Assembly: GCA_934567355.1 (NCBI GenBank) | Contig: CAKTJC010000012.1 | Location: 1-64,000 of the forward strand | Source: an uncultured Oscillospiraceae bacterium | Lineage (GTDB): Bacteria > Bacillota > Clostridia > Oscillospirales > Oscillospiraceae | Length of the DNA: 64,000 bases | Reading direction: 5' to 3' | In this document: piece after piece, positions 43,413-52,435 of the stretch | Layout of the letters: every line of letters begins with the position of its first letter | Numbering within the stretch: position 1 is the stretch's first letter | The notes under the pieces: model-generated | The model's input: only the letters and a program-made list of their open reading frames with translations | Told to the model about the DNA's origin: nothing | Database searches by the model: none | Made by a program: the position numbers and the translations under genes

Positions 43413-45164
43413 CTAGTAACGCTCCTCCTCTAATTCTTTCTTTCCGATGGTCATTTTGACGCAGGTTCCCTGCTCCTCCTGGGAGGTCACGGTTACGTCC
43501 GTCCCCTCGCCGTAGAATAGCCGCAGGCGTTCCCGCACATTGTAAATGCCATAGTGGTCTTTGTACCGGCTGTCCGCCGCCAGCGCCGAAAGGGTTTCCC
43601 CGGACATGCCGATGCCGTTATCCCGCACGGTGATAACGATGCTCTCTTCCCCGATTTCCGCCGCAATCCAGATGGTGCCGGAACGCTGGGGCGTTTTGCG
43701 GATGCCGTAAATCACCGCATTTTCCACAAAGGGCTGCAAGGCAAGCTTTGGAATGGCATAGTGCTGCAATTCCTCCGGTACGGTGATTTCCACCTGGATT
43801 TTGGATTCAAAGCGGATGTTCTGAATGGCAAGGTAGGTCTTCGCCAGCTCGATTTCATCCGCCACACTGACCACATCCTTGCCGTCGTTCAGCGTCAGGC
43901 GGAAATACCGGGCCAGCGCCGTAATGGCCTGGCTGATGTCCGCCGCTCCATACCGGAACGCCATCCAGTTGATGCACTCCAAGGTGTTGCACAGGAAATG
44001 GGGATTGATTTGCGCCTGCAAAGCAAGCAGCTGAGCTTTCCGCTCCTGAAGCCGCGCCTGATAGTTGTCCTCCGTCAGGCGGCGGTTCTTTTCCAGCACC
44101 TCCATCACCAGCCGCTCCGCCTTGTCCAGGTCCGTCTCCCCCTGCTTACCGGGGGAAAGGGTGCCGCCTTCCAGCCGCTTTGCCACCGCGGTGATTCTCC
44201 GGGCCAGCTCCTGGTTGAAAATATGCAGCACGAAATAGGAGGCACCCACAAAGAAGATGAACACCAAAAGTACAATCACAATCAGCCGGATGTCATTCCA
44301 GTAAGAATAATTTTCCAGCACCATGCCCCGGTCAATCACATCCACCAGCAGCCAGCCGGTTTCCGTCAGGCGGGTAAAGGTGACGGTTTTCTCCCCGCCG
44401 TCCAGCTCTGTATTGCGGTAGCCCGTGCCCTCCTGCTGCATCTGCGCCAGCAGCTCCTCCGGCAATATCCGCTGCCCCAGCGCTTCCTTGTCTCCGGAAG
44501 AGAGCACATTGCCGCTGCCGTCCAGCAGGAGAATGGCCTCCGTGGTTCTGGTGGGCACGGTGCGAATGCGGGCATACAGGCTGCTTTCGCCCAAATCCAT
44601 GGATAGAATGCCGTCGCGGGCATCCGGGGCATTGGTGGCGCGGGCAATGCGGCGGTAGGAAATCAGCCACTGGGGCGCGGCATCCACCATGGAGCGGTCG
44701 TAATACACCCCCGACCAGCTGCCAAGGCCGCTGTCCAGCACCACATCCTCATACCAATCCTGCTGCGCCGCGTCCCGCAGGGAAAAGAAGTGGACACGCT
44801 CCCGCGCTGCCATTTTTTCATCGTGGAGGTACAGCCGGATGCGGTGCAGCCCCAGGGCGGACTCGCTGCTGGACATGGCACTGCGCAGGCTGTCCACCTG
44901 GCGGAGCATGGTGCGCAGGTCATCTTCCTCCCTGTCCCCCACAAAGGCCCGCAGCACCGGATCCTGATACAGCACATCCGAGGCATATTCCACCATATGC
45001 ACCAGATTCTCCACCTCCCGCGCCGTCTGCTCCATGGTGCGCAGGGTGGAGCGCTGGGCATTATCCACAGCCATGTGCTGGGACTGTGTAACCACATACA
45101 CAAAAAGCAGCGCCGTGGGCAGCACAATGAGCAGCAGGGAGGTGGCAATCAGTTTTCGTTTCAC
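43413..45164 (-). CDS. YesM-type sensor histidine kinase
   Basis: About 583 residues from the GTG at 45164, which has GAGGGGG six bases upstream; a GTG at 45179 overlapping the previous stop is possible but poorly supported. One N-terminal helix, an extracytoplasmic sensor of about 250 residues, a second helix (LIVIVLLVFIFFVGASYFVLH) and HAMP-like region lead to the LytS/YesM kinase domain: LQAQINPHFLCNTL with the phosphorylated His near residue 389, then the ATPase motifs FVENAVIYGI and NGIGMS. It senses a sugar or a loaded binding protein and signals to the adjacent YesN-type regulator. Confidence 0.92.
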   Translation of the reverse strand: MKRKLIATSLLLIVLPTALLFVYVVTQSQHMAVDNAQRSTLRTMEQTAREVENLVHMVEYASDVLYQDPVLRAFVGDREEDDLRTMLRQVDSLRSAMSSSESALGLHRIRLYLHDEKMAARERVHFFSLRDAAQQDWYEDVVLDSGLGSWSGVYYDRSMVDAAPQWLISYRRIARATNAPDARDGILSMDLGESSLYARIRTVPTRTTEAILLLDGSGNVLSSGDKEALGQRILPEELLAQMQQEGTGYRNTELDGGEKTVTFTRLTETGWLLVDVIDRGMVLENYSYWNDIRLIVIVLLVFIFFVGASYFVLHIFNQELARRITAVAKRLEGGTLSPGKQGETDLDKAERLVMEVLEKNRRLTEDNYQARLQERKAQLLALQAQINPHFLCNTLECINWMAFRYGAADISQAITALARYFRLTLNDGKDVVSVADEIELAKTYLAIQNIRFESKIQVEITVPEELQHYAIPKLALQPFVENAVIYGIRKTPQRSGTIWIAAEIGEESIVITVRDNGIGMSGETLSALAADSRYKDHYGIYNVRERLRLFYGEGTDVTVTSQEEQGTCVKMTIGKKELEEERY

Positions 45165-45175
45165 GGTGTACCCCC

Positions 45176-46462
45176 TCACAGCTGGCTGGACAGCACCATC
45201 TGCCGGTATTCCTTCGGTGTCAGCGCCGCATACTTCTTAAACAGCTTGTTGAAATAGCCGGGCTCGGCATAGCCCACGCTGGCGCCGATGTCCGTAATGC
45301 GCAATTCCTGCTTCGCCAGCAGCTTTTTGGCCTGCTCCATGCGCACCTGGGTGGTGTACTGGTTGATGGTCTGCCCCGTGGCCTGCTTAAACACCATGCA
45401 GATATAATTGGGGCTGAGATAAATCTGCTCCGCAATGGACTGGATGGTGAGGTTCTCCTGGTAGCGCTCCCGGATAATGGCGCAGATTTTTTCCACGGTC
45501 TGGTCGGCAGGGCTGCCCGGTCGACTGTGAACCAGTACATTGCTGCTGCCAATCAGCCGCGCCTGGGTGTCCTCATGAGCCAGCCGGTAGGATAGCGGCA
45601 GCTGATGTCGGGACATGACCTGTCTGCCCAGACCAATGGCCGCATTGGCCTGAGCCATGGCAAGGGCAGAAAAGCTCTCCTGGCACACGGTTTCCAGGCT
45701 CCGGGCGAAGGAATCCGGCTCGTCGGAAGCTTCGCACCACTCCATGGCCAGCATCACCAGCTCCCGCTGGGCCCGCTCAAACACATAGCCCTCGGCGTAC
45801 TTGCTGAGAATGTCCTCCAGGAGCTTCCGCAAGCTGTACATTTTCTTCTTGTTTTCCGCCATATCCGCGGTAAAGCAGGGGCTCTGGCTGTCAATGCGGA
45901 CGCTGAGCACCCCATAGCGGGCAATCTCCGGCAGCTCCATATCCAAAAAGTCCATCTGCTGCTGGATTTCCGCCGTGTCGGTGCAGACCCCGTCCAGCAG
46001 TTCTTCCAGGAAATGCCCACGCAGCCAGCTGCGGCTGTGGTTCAGGCCAATGCGCAGTTTTTCCTTCCGGGCCCGCTCCGCCGCCTCGGCATCCAGCTGC
46101 TGGCGGATTTTCTGCAACGTCTCCCGCAGCTCCGTCAGGTCGATGGGCTTAATCAGATAGTTCATGGCGTGGAGCTTCAGTGCGGATTTCATGTACTGGG
46201 TTTCCACATAGGAGCTCATAATCAGCAGATGGGGCGGCTTTGGCAGCTCGGCGCAGCGGCGGGCCAGGCTCAGGCCGTCAATATCCGGCATTCTTACATC
46301 CGTCAAAAGCAAATCCGGCTGGTGCTCCTGGGCCATGGCAAGGGCGGGCAGACCGCCGTCCACCACCCCCACCAGCTGAAATCCGTTTGGCTCCCGCTCA
46401 AAAAAGCGCCGCAGTCCCTCCCGCGTGCTTTTCTCGTCATCCGCAATCAGCAGCTTATACAT
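45176..46462 (-). CDS. YesN-type response regulator with AraC DNA-binding domain
   Basis: 428 residues from the ATG at 46462 (GGCAGGAG upstream). Receiver domain 1-120: LLIADDEKSTREGL, phosphoacceptor Asp in LLLTDVRMPDIDGL, and the Lys of MNYLIKPID. The C-terminal 100 residues are an AraC helix-turn-helix pair (ENLTIQSIAEQIYLSPNYIC and the IGYAEPGYFNKLFKKY-like ASVGYAEPGYFNKLFKKYA). It likely activates the ABC transporter and hydrolase genes. It forms a coupled unit with the kinase. Confidence 0.93.
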   Translation of the reverse strand: MYKLLIADDEKSTREGLRRFFEREPNGFQLVGVVDGGLPALAMAQEHQPDLLLTDVRMPDIDGLSLARRCAELPKPPHLLIMSSYVETQYMKSALKLHAMNYLIKPIDLTELRETLQKIRQQLDAEAAERARKEKLRIGLNHSRSWLRGHFLEELLDGVCTDTAEIQQQMDFLDMELPEIARYGVLSVRIDSQSPCFTADMAENKKKMYSLRKLLEDILSKYAEGYVFERAQRELVMLAMEWCEASDEPDSFARSLETVCQESFSALAMAQANAAIGLGRQVMSRHQLPLSYRLAHEDTQARLIGSSNVLVHSRPGSPADQTVEKICAIIRERYQENLTIQSIAEQIYLSPNYICMVFKQATGQTINQYTTQVRMEQAKKLLAKQELRITDIGASVGYAEPGYFNKLFKKYAALTPKEYRQMVLSSQL

Positions 46463-46544
46463 ACTCCTGCCTCCAGTCCTCCACTTTTTTGCCCATTCTA
46501 CCATATTGCGCTGCAAAAGTATACCGTCCCGTGAATACACCGTC

Positions 46545-46573
46545 TCCCCCGGCGGGGATTCTCCGCCGGGGGA
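46545..46573. repeat. Strong GC hairpin between the binding-protein and regulator genes
   Basis: TCCCCCGGCGG (46545-46555) pairs perfectly with CCGCCGGGGGA (46563-46573), loop of seven. No T-run follows on the minus strand. Such stems after a solute-binding-protein gene often protect its mRNA and lower expression of downstream genes. Confidence 0.6.
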
Positions 46574-46593
46574 AACGCTGGGGTTAATCTAAA

Positions 46594-48108
46594 TCAGCGG
46601 TTCTGATACCAGTCGTTCAAGGTCTGGGTCAGCTCGTCGCCGCACTGCACCTTCCAGTCATCCCGGAACTGCTGTAGACTGCTGTCGGTCACGCCCTCCA
46701 CGATGGCAACCACAATGTAGTCGCGGGTCAGGCTCTTAGACAGAGCGCGGGCATCGGCGATGTTGCAGAACACATCGCAGGGAACCTCGCTGACGGGGTC
46801 AACATGCACGAAGTCTGCATTGTCGAAATTCAGCTTGCAGTAAGCGGCGTACTGGTCGGCATTCTTCTGAGCACGGGCCAGCCAATACTTGCCGTAGTCG
46901 GCGGTGGTGCCGGTCAGATACTCGTTGGCGGTGTTGCGGTCTTTGAAAAAGGCTTCCAGGGGGCTGTAGCTGCCATCCTCATTTACAATGTAGTCCACGT
47001 TCTCCTCGCCCAGAGCCACGCCCTTGAAGATTTCGGGGTCAGCCATGCGGTTGAAGAACTCCATGATGTTGGCAACATTTTTCTTGGCACACAGGGGAAC
47101 CACCACATAGCTGCCGATGGTGTTGATGCTGTCGGTGACGGCCATGCCGGCTTCCGCGCCGCTGAGGGGCTGACCGTATTCCAGCTTGGCGTTGGGGTCA
47201 GTTTCGGCAAAGGTCTTCATCAGGCCGGGAACGCTCCAATAGGCGAACATGGCGGCGGCGGACTTGCCGCTGGTGAACTTGCTGGTCACAGTGCTGGAGG
47301 TGTTGGTGGGCATCTCCACGTCCAGCAGCCCCTCCTCATACAGGCCGTGCAGGTAGCTCAGGTAATCGGCAAAGCCGTCGGTCATCTGGTAGGGCACCAG
47401 GGTACCGTCCCGGTCAATCCACTCATAGGAGATGCCGAAGGCACCGCCCAGGCCGCAGGTACGCAGGTTATCCAGCATGGAAGAATAGGTGGTCATGGGG
47501 GCGATTTCCGCACCGGCGCCGAAGGGGTCCTTCTCCTTGAACGCCCGGAGCATGTCGGCAAATTCCTCGGTGGTGGTGGGCTTTTCAAGACCCAGCTGCT
47601 CCAGCACGTCGGCACGGTACATCATGCCGTAGCTGACGTTGGCGGAGTCTTCCCGGCCACTGGGGGACATATTGGGAATGGCATAGTAGGTATCGCCGAT
47701 GGTCAGAATTTTGGCGGCGGTGTCGCTGATGTTGGCAGCCACATTGGGGGCGTACTGCTCCACCAGCTCCTTCATGTCCAGCAGGGCACCCCTGCTGGCG
47801 TACTGGGTGTAGTAGTCCTTGTCCTTGATGATGAAATCATAGTAGGTTCCGCTGGCCAGGATGCCGTTTACCTTATCATAGGGACTTTCGGCAGGCAGCA
47901 CATCATAGGTAATCTCATAGCCGGTGGCTTGCTTGATGTAGGTGAGCACAGGGTTGGCGGTTTCGTCGTTGAAGTCGCCCACGGAGCTGTTGTACAGCAC
48001 CAGCGCTTTCAGCGGCTGGGGCGTGAAGTCGGCCTTGGCAGAAACGCCGCAGACGGCCAGACTCAGCAGCAGTGCAGCTGCCAGAATCAGGGACAATGCT
48101 TTTTTCAT
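46594..48108 (-). CDS. Extracellular sugar-binding protein of an LplABC-type ABC transporter
   Basis: 504 residues from the ATG at 48108 (AGGAGGAAACAAC upstream). It belongs to the large family 1 solute-binding proteins, LplA-like, which bind oligosaccharides. Signal peptide KKALSLILAAALLLSLAV, followed by CGVSAKAD. The residue before the cysteine is Val, so the lipobox (LAVC) is non-standard and signal peptidase I cleavage after VSA or AKA is possible. Mature features include YDVLPAESPYDKVNGILASG (in parts) and SGKSAAAMFAYWSVPG. It is followed by a strong hairpin and then yesN. Confidence 0.88.
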   Translation of the reverse strand: MKKALSLILAAALLLSLAVCGVSAKADFTPQPLKALVLYNSSVGDFNDETANPVLTYIKQATGYEITYDVLPAESPYDKVNGILASGTYYDFIIKDKDYYTQYASRGALLDMKELVEQYAPNVAANISDTAAKILTIGDTYYAIPNMSPSGREDSANVSYGMMYRADVLEQLGLEKPTTTEEFADMLRAFKEKDPFGAGAEIAPMTTYSSMLDNLRTCGLGGAFGISYEWIDRDGTLVPYQMTDGFADYLSYLHGLYEEGLLDVEMPTNTSSTVTSKFTSGKSAAAMFAYWSVPGLMKTFAETDPNAKLEYGQPLSGAEAGMAVTDSINTIGSYVVVPLCAKKNVANIMEFFNRMADPEIFKGVALGEENVDYIVNEDGSYSPLEAFFKDRNTANEYLTGTTADYGKYWLARAQKNADQYAAYCKLNFDNADFVHVDPVSEVPCDVFCNIADARALSKSLTRDYIVVAIVEGVTDSSLQQFRDDWKVQCGDELTQTLNDWYQNR

Positions 48109-48148
48109 GTTGTTTCCTCCTCGTTTTTTGACTGCGTATTGCGTTTTT

Positions 48149-49033
48149 TTAACCCTTGGTAGAACCAATGGTCATGCCCTTGATGAAATACTTCTGCATG
48201 AAGGGATAGACAGTGAGAATGGGAATGGTGGCCGCAATGATGGCGGCGCTGGTGACGGCCTCCGGGCAGCTTCCCGCCGCGGCGGCCTGCTCGCTGAGCA
48301 CATCCTGGGAGGCGCGAATCATATCGTTGAGGTACAGCGGGATGGTAGCGAGGCTGGAGCTGTTGATGTACATCTTGGGGCCTAAGTAGCTGTTCCACAG
48401 AATCACGGAGGTGAACACCGCGATGGTGGCATACACCGGTTTGCTCAGGGGCACCACAATCCGGGTGAAGATGACCCAGTGGTTCGCGCCGTCAATCTGG
48501 GCGGACTCCATGATGGCCTCCGGCAGCTCCTCATAATAGTTCTTGATAATCAGCAGGTGGTAGGTGTTGATGATGTGGGGCAAGAAGAGAATCAGCCGGG
48601 TGTCCAGCAGGTGATAGGAATTATACAATAGATAGGTGGGAATCAGGCCGCCGCTGAAATACATGGTGAACACGAAGAACAGCAGCCAAAACCGCCGGAA
48701 GGGCAGCTTCTTCTGGGCCAGAGGGTAGGCAACCAATGCCGAGAAGCAGATGGCGCTGACCGTGCCCAGGCTTGTGACAATCAGGGAATTTTTCAGTGCC
48801 GTGTGGAAGGTTTTGGAGGTGAGCACCTCCTGCATATTCTCCGTGGTGACGTCCACCGGCCACAGTCCCACCGAGCCGGAGAACACCGCCCAGCCGGAGG
48901 AGAAGGCCTTGGCAATCACATGGAGGAAGGGAATCAGGACGATGAGCACCATCAGCCCCACCAGAACATAGGACACAATGACCACGATTCTGGAATCCAG
49001 GCTCATTTTGATATGATTGGGATTGCGTGCCAT
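48149..49033 (-). CDS. LplC/MalG-type ABC permease
   Basis: 294 residues with six membrane helices. The cytoplasmic EAA loop reads EAIMESAQIDGANHWVIF, matching sugar ABC permeases, followed by RIVVPLSKPVYATI. It pairs with the permease encoded just upstream (one base between stop and start) and with the binding protein downstream. As usual for this family, no ATPase gene is present; an MsmK-like ATPase elsewhere would serve. Confidence 0.93.
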   Translation of the reverse strand: MARNPNHIKMSLDSRIVVIVSYVLVGLMVLIVLIPFLHVIAKAFSSGWAVFSGSVGLWPVDVTTENMQEVLTSKTFHTALKNSLIVTSLGTVSAICFSALVAYPLAQKKLPFRRFWLLFFVFTMYFSGGLIPTYLLYNSYHLLDTRLILFLPHIINTYHLLIIKNYYEELPEAIMESAQIDGANHWVIFTRIVVPLSKPVYATIAVFTSVILWNSYLGPKMYINSSSLATIPLYLNDMIRASQDVLSEQAAAAGSCPEAVTSAAIIAATIPILTVYPFMQKYFIKGMTIGSTKG

Positions 49034-49984
49034 TTACCATGCACTCCTTCCTGAAAAACGTCTGCTGAAGAAGTTGCCCAGCATCACCAGACAGAAACTA
49101 ACCACGGATTCAAACAGGCTGACGGCGGTAGCGTAGCTGTACTTCATGGCCGCCACGCCGTTTCGGTAGACGTAAGTACCCAGCACATCGCCGGTGGCGT
49201 AAACCGTGGGGTTGTACATGAGCAGAATCTGCTCCGTGTTGGCATTGAGGATACTGCCCAGCTGTAGGATGAACATCAAAATGATGGTGGGCAGGATGCC
49301 GGGGATTGTGATGTGGATAATTTGCTTGAGCTTGCCCGCGCCGTCCAGGGACGAAGCCTCATACAGGTCCGGGCTGATGCCGGTAATGGCGGCGATGAAG
49401 ACGATGGCCTGATAGCCAACCTCCTTCCAGGCATCGGAGCCGATGACCACGAAGGGGAACCAGCTCTTATTCATAAAGAAAGAGATGGGCTTGCCGCCCA
49501 GGGCCGTGATAAGCTGATTCACCACGCCGCCGGAGGGGGACAGGGCCGTCTGCATCAGGCCCGCAACGATAACCTAGGACAGGAAGTGGGGCAGATACAG
49601 CACGGTCTGGAACACCTTTTTGCACAGCCAGTGGGTAATTTCGTTAATCATGATGGCCAGTGCAATGGACATGGGGAAGGTGAACAGTAGCTTGCCCGCG
49701 CTGATGCGGATGGTGTTTATGAGAATCCGCTTAAAGTCCGAAGAGGCAAACAGAATCTTAAAATGCTTGAAACCGACCCAGGGGCTGTGGGCAATGCCCT
49801 TGAAGATGTTGTAATCCTGAAAGGCGGTGACGATGCCGTACATTGGCGCATACCGGAAGAAAATCAGAAAGACGATGCCCGGCAGCAGGAACAGCAGCAG
49901 GGCGTAATCCCGCTTCCCGCCAGCGCGCCGCCGTTTCAGCCGGGGCGGTGTAGACTCCTGTGGGCTCTGTGCCAGCTTTTCCAT
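49034..49984 (-). pseudogene. LplB-type ABC permease interrupted by one amber codon
   Basis: Two pieces lie in the same frame, 49574-49984 and 49034-49573, separated only by a TAG at 49576-49574. Removing the stop gives a normal 316-residue LplB permease: FLIFFRYAPMYGIVTAFQDYN at the start, LYLPHFLS, then VIVAGLM, and the EAA loop DLYEASSLDGAGKLKQI. The family consensus at the stop is a tryptophan (PHFLSW followed by VI), so a single TGG to TAG change explains it. Flanking genes are intact. It could be a true loss, a strain-specific mutation, a suppressed codon or a sequencing error. Confidence 0.9.
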
Positions 49985-50036
49985 GAATCCAACTCCCTTT
50001 CTTGGAAACCTCCGGGAATTCCCGGTTTGTGCCTTT

Positions 50037-50065
50037 ATTATATTTCGCTATTTGAACAAAAACAA
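50037..50065 (-). promoter_or_regulatory. Promoter of the ABC transporter operon
   Basis: TTGTTT (50065-50060), 17-base spacer, perfect TATAAT (50042-50037) on the minus strand, 53 bases before the lplB start. It lies downstream of the kinase terminator, so transporter genes have a separate transcript. Confidence 0.7.
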
Positions 50066-50115
50066 TGTACAATTCTACGGTGGCTATGTATAAAATTACA
50101 GTGTTTCCACCGAGC

Positions 50116-50160
50116 TGATAAAAAAGCACCGCAGGCTTCCGGGCGGAACCCTGCGGCACT
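50116..50160 (-). terminator. Terminator of the etfA-iolB-kinase operon
   Basis: On the minus strand GTGCCGCAGG pairs with CCTGCGGTGC across a GC-rich loop and is followed by TTTTTT (50125-50120 complement). It directly follows the kinase stop. Confidence 0.85.
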
Positions 50161-50167
50161 TTGGAGG

Positions 50168-51643
50168 TTAAATGTCATCGTAAATCGGCTGCAACGCCTG
50201 GGCAATACGGCGGTAGCGCGGGAAAAGCGCCGCATACACGGCCCGATTTTCCGGATTGGGGTCTGTCACGAAGTCAATCCGCACGCAGCACTCCGCCGCC
50301 TGGGCAAAGTCAGCAAACCACCCCATGCCCACCGCGGCCAGCATGGCCGTGCCGAAGGAGGAATCGTCCACCTTCACCTTTTCCAGCCGCAGCCCCAGCA
50401 CATCCGAAACAATCTGCCGCCACAGCGCGCCCTTGGCCCCGCCGCCGATGATGCGCACCCTGTCCATGGCAACCCCAAGCCCGGTGACCACCTCCAGGCA
50501 GTCCTTCAGGCTCATGGCGGCCCCTTCCAGGGTGGCGCGGGTAAAGTGGGCGGTGGTGTGGCTGGAGCTGATGCCCGTAAAGCTGCCCCGGAGATTGGGG
50601 TCGTTGAAGGGGGTCAGCTCGCCGTTTAAGTAGGGATGGAACATCAGTCCGTCGCAGCCGGTGGCAATTTTCTCCGCCGGGCGGTTCAGCTGCTCAAATG
50701 GCTCCCGGCCAACGGTGTCCCGGAACCAGCGGTAGCTGGCGGCGCAGCTGGCCGTGGCCGTGCCGGGATACCACAGCTCCGGCACCACATGGCGATAGTT
50801 AAAGAGGAAGGGGGAATCCAGCGGTCTGTCCGTCACCACGCAGATGCGCCCGGCGGTTGCCAGCTTCACGGTGGCGTGGCCCGGACGCACGTTTCCGGCG
50901 GCCAGCACCTCCATCACCGTGTCCGTGGTGCCCACCAGCACCTCCGTTCCCTCCGCCAGCCCAAACTCCGCCGCTGCCTTTGGCTCCACCGTGCCCACAA
51001 TCTCGGTGGGGTCACAGAGCCGGGGCAGCCAGCTTTCCGGAATCTCCCCCAGGCTGCACAGCTCCCGCGACCAACGCTGATTCCGCACGTCATAGAACAT
51101 GGAGCCTGCGGCATCGATGGTGTCCGTCTCCATGGTGCCGGTCAGGCGGAAGCGGAGATAATCCTTGGCAAAGAGCAGGTAGCGGATTTTCTTCCAGGTT
51201 TCCGGCTCCTGCTCCCGCAGCCACAACAGCTGGGGCAGTGCCCAGACCGTGGTGGGCGCGTTGCACACCTGCTGCCGCAACAGCTCAGCGCAATTTTCCT
51301 TTAGCTGCTGCACCTGGGTTTTGCTGCGCTGGTCAGTCCACAAAATGGCGCGGCGCAGCACTCGCTTATCTTCATCCAGCAGCACCGCCGTATGGGTGGC
51401 GGCATCCAGGGCCAGCGCCTGAATCTGTTTGGCATTTGCCTGGGCCTTTTCCAGCACTTGGGCCAGCGCCGTGCGGAACGCCCTGCACCAGTCCTCCGGC
51501 TCCTGCTCACACCAGCCGGGTCTGGGATAAAAGGTGGGGTACTCGCAGCCCGCCACGGCGGCAATCTCCCCCTGCCGGGAGAGCAGGGTCAGCTTCACGC
51601 TGCCGCTGCCGATGTCCACCCCTAACACATATTCCGTTCTCAT
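50168..51643 (-). CDS. FGGY-family carbohydrate kinase (xylulokinase-like)
   Basis: About 491 residues from the ATG at 51643; a TTG four codons upstream that overlaps the stop of the iolB-like gene is an alternative, and neither has a strong ribosome site. FGGY kinases phosphorylate free sugars or polyols. Seen here: LGVDIGSGSVKLTLL at the N-terminus, ALDAATHTAVLLDE, VGTTDTVMEVLA, and the ATP-site motif RIIGGGAKGALWRQIVSDVLG. Closest in look to xylulokinases; D-xylulose, L-ribulose or another keto-sugar could be the substrate. Its position after an IolB/KduI-type isomerase suggests it acts on a keto-sugar product. Confidence 0.85.
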   Translation of the reverse strand: MRTEYVLGVDIGSGSVKLTLLSRQGEIAAVAGCEYPTFYPRPGWCEQEPEDWCRAFRTALAQVLEKAQANAKQIQALALDAATHTAVLLDEDKRVLRRAILWTDQRSKTQVQQLKENCAELLRQQVCNAPTTVWALPQLLWLREQEPETWKKIRYLLFAKDYLRFRLTGTMETDTIDAAGSMFYDVRNQRWSRELCSLGEIPESWLPRLCDPTEIVGTVEPKAAAEFGLAEGTEVLVGTTDTVMEVLAAGNVRPGHATVKLATAGRICVVTDRPLDSPFLFNYRHVVPELWYPGTATASCAASYRWFRDTVGREPFEQLNRPAEKIATGCDGLMFHPYLNGELTPFNDPNLRGSFTGISSSHTTAHFTRATLEGAAMSLKDCLEVVTGLGVAMDRVRIIGGGAKGALWRQIVSDVLGLRLEKVKVDDSSFGTAMLAAVGMGWFADFAQAAECCVRIDFVTDPNPENRAVYAALFPRYRRIAQALQPIYDDI

Positions 51644-51644
51644 G

Positions 51645-52435
51645 TTATTTTCCAATCCAGTCGTGGTCGGGGTCGTTGCTGCGGTTGAAGCCCTGGTAGT
51701 CCCCCGCCATCATCCACAGGAAATACGTCTCATAGCCGGGGGCGGCCACGGTGGTGTGGTAGCCAAAGGGGAACTCCACCAGCTCGTCATTTTTCACCCG
51801 GTAGGCTTCGTCCATGGCGCCGTCGGAAGTGTACATGCACTGCACCGCAAAGCCCTGCTTGGGCTGGAACAGGAAATAATAGATTTCCTCCGCGATGCAC
51901 TCCCTGGGCATGTCGTCGGTGTCGTGCTTGTGGGGCGGGAAGCCCGCCCAGTTGCCCTTGGTGCAGTAGCCCTCGCCGATGGTCAGAATCTTGGCATTGG
52001 AATTGCCGTCAATCAAAAAGCTTGTTTCCCGCTGATAGGGCGGCTCGCCCAGCAGCTTCAGCACCGCGTGGTCTTCTCGCAGCACCTGGGGCGCTGTGCG
52101 CTCCTTCACCGGCGTGCCCACCACGGCAATTTTCACATTGTCCAGCCCCTCGATTTCCAAATGCTGGTCACGGGGCATATAGAAGCACTCCGCCTTTCGG
52201 TTTTCAAACACATTGCGGCGGTTGCCCACATTCTGAGCGGTCTGGCCGTCAAAATGCACATTGCAGTGCCCTTCCAGCACAATAAAGGCCACTTCCCTGT
52301 CCTGGGTATCAAAGGGCAGCACCTGACCGGCAGTAAGCGCAATGATGCCAAATTCCAGCCGTTTCAGGCTGCATTTTCCGATTTCGCACAACTTGGTATA
52401 TCCGTTGGTGGGAACATAAGTTTTTTGTAGCTCAT
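51645..52435 (-). pseudogene. iolB: IolB-like 5-deoxy-glucuronate isomerase with an N-terminal frameshift
   Basis: The 248-residue frame 51645-52391 is a cupin isomerase of the IolB type: WAGFPPHKHDTDDMPRE contains the metal-binding histidines, then EEIYYFLFQPKQGFAVQ and FPFGYHTTVAAPGYETYFLW. It has no good start of its own. The natural start is the ATG at 52435, with AAGGAG upstream and a four-base overlap with the etfA stop. That frame runs MSYKKL and then leaves the correct frame at AAAAAA (52426-52421). One extra A, or a -1 slip there, restores MSYKKTYVPTNGYTKLCEIG and joins the long frame. Programmed slippage, phase variation or a base-call error are all possible. If functional it isomerises a 5-deoxyglucuronate-like or related sugar acid. 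Confidence 0.8.
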
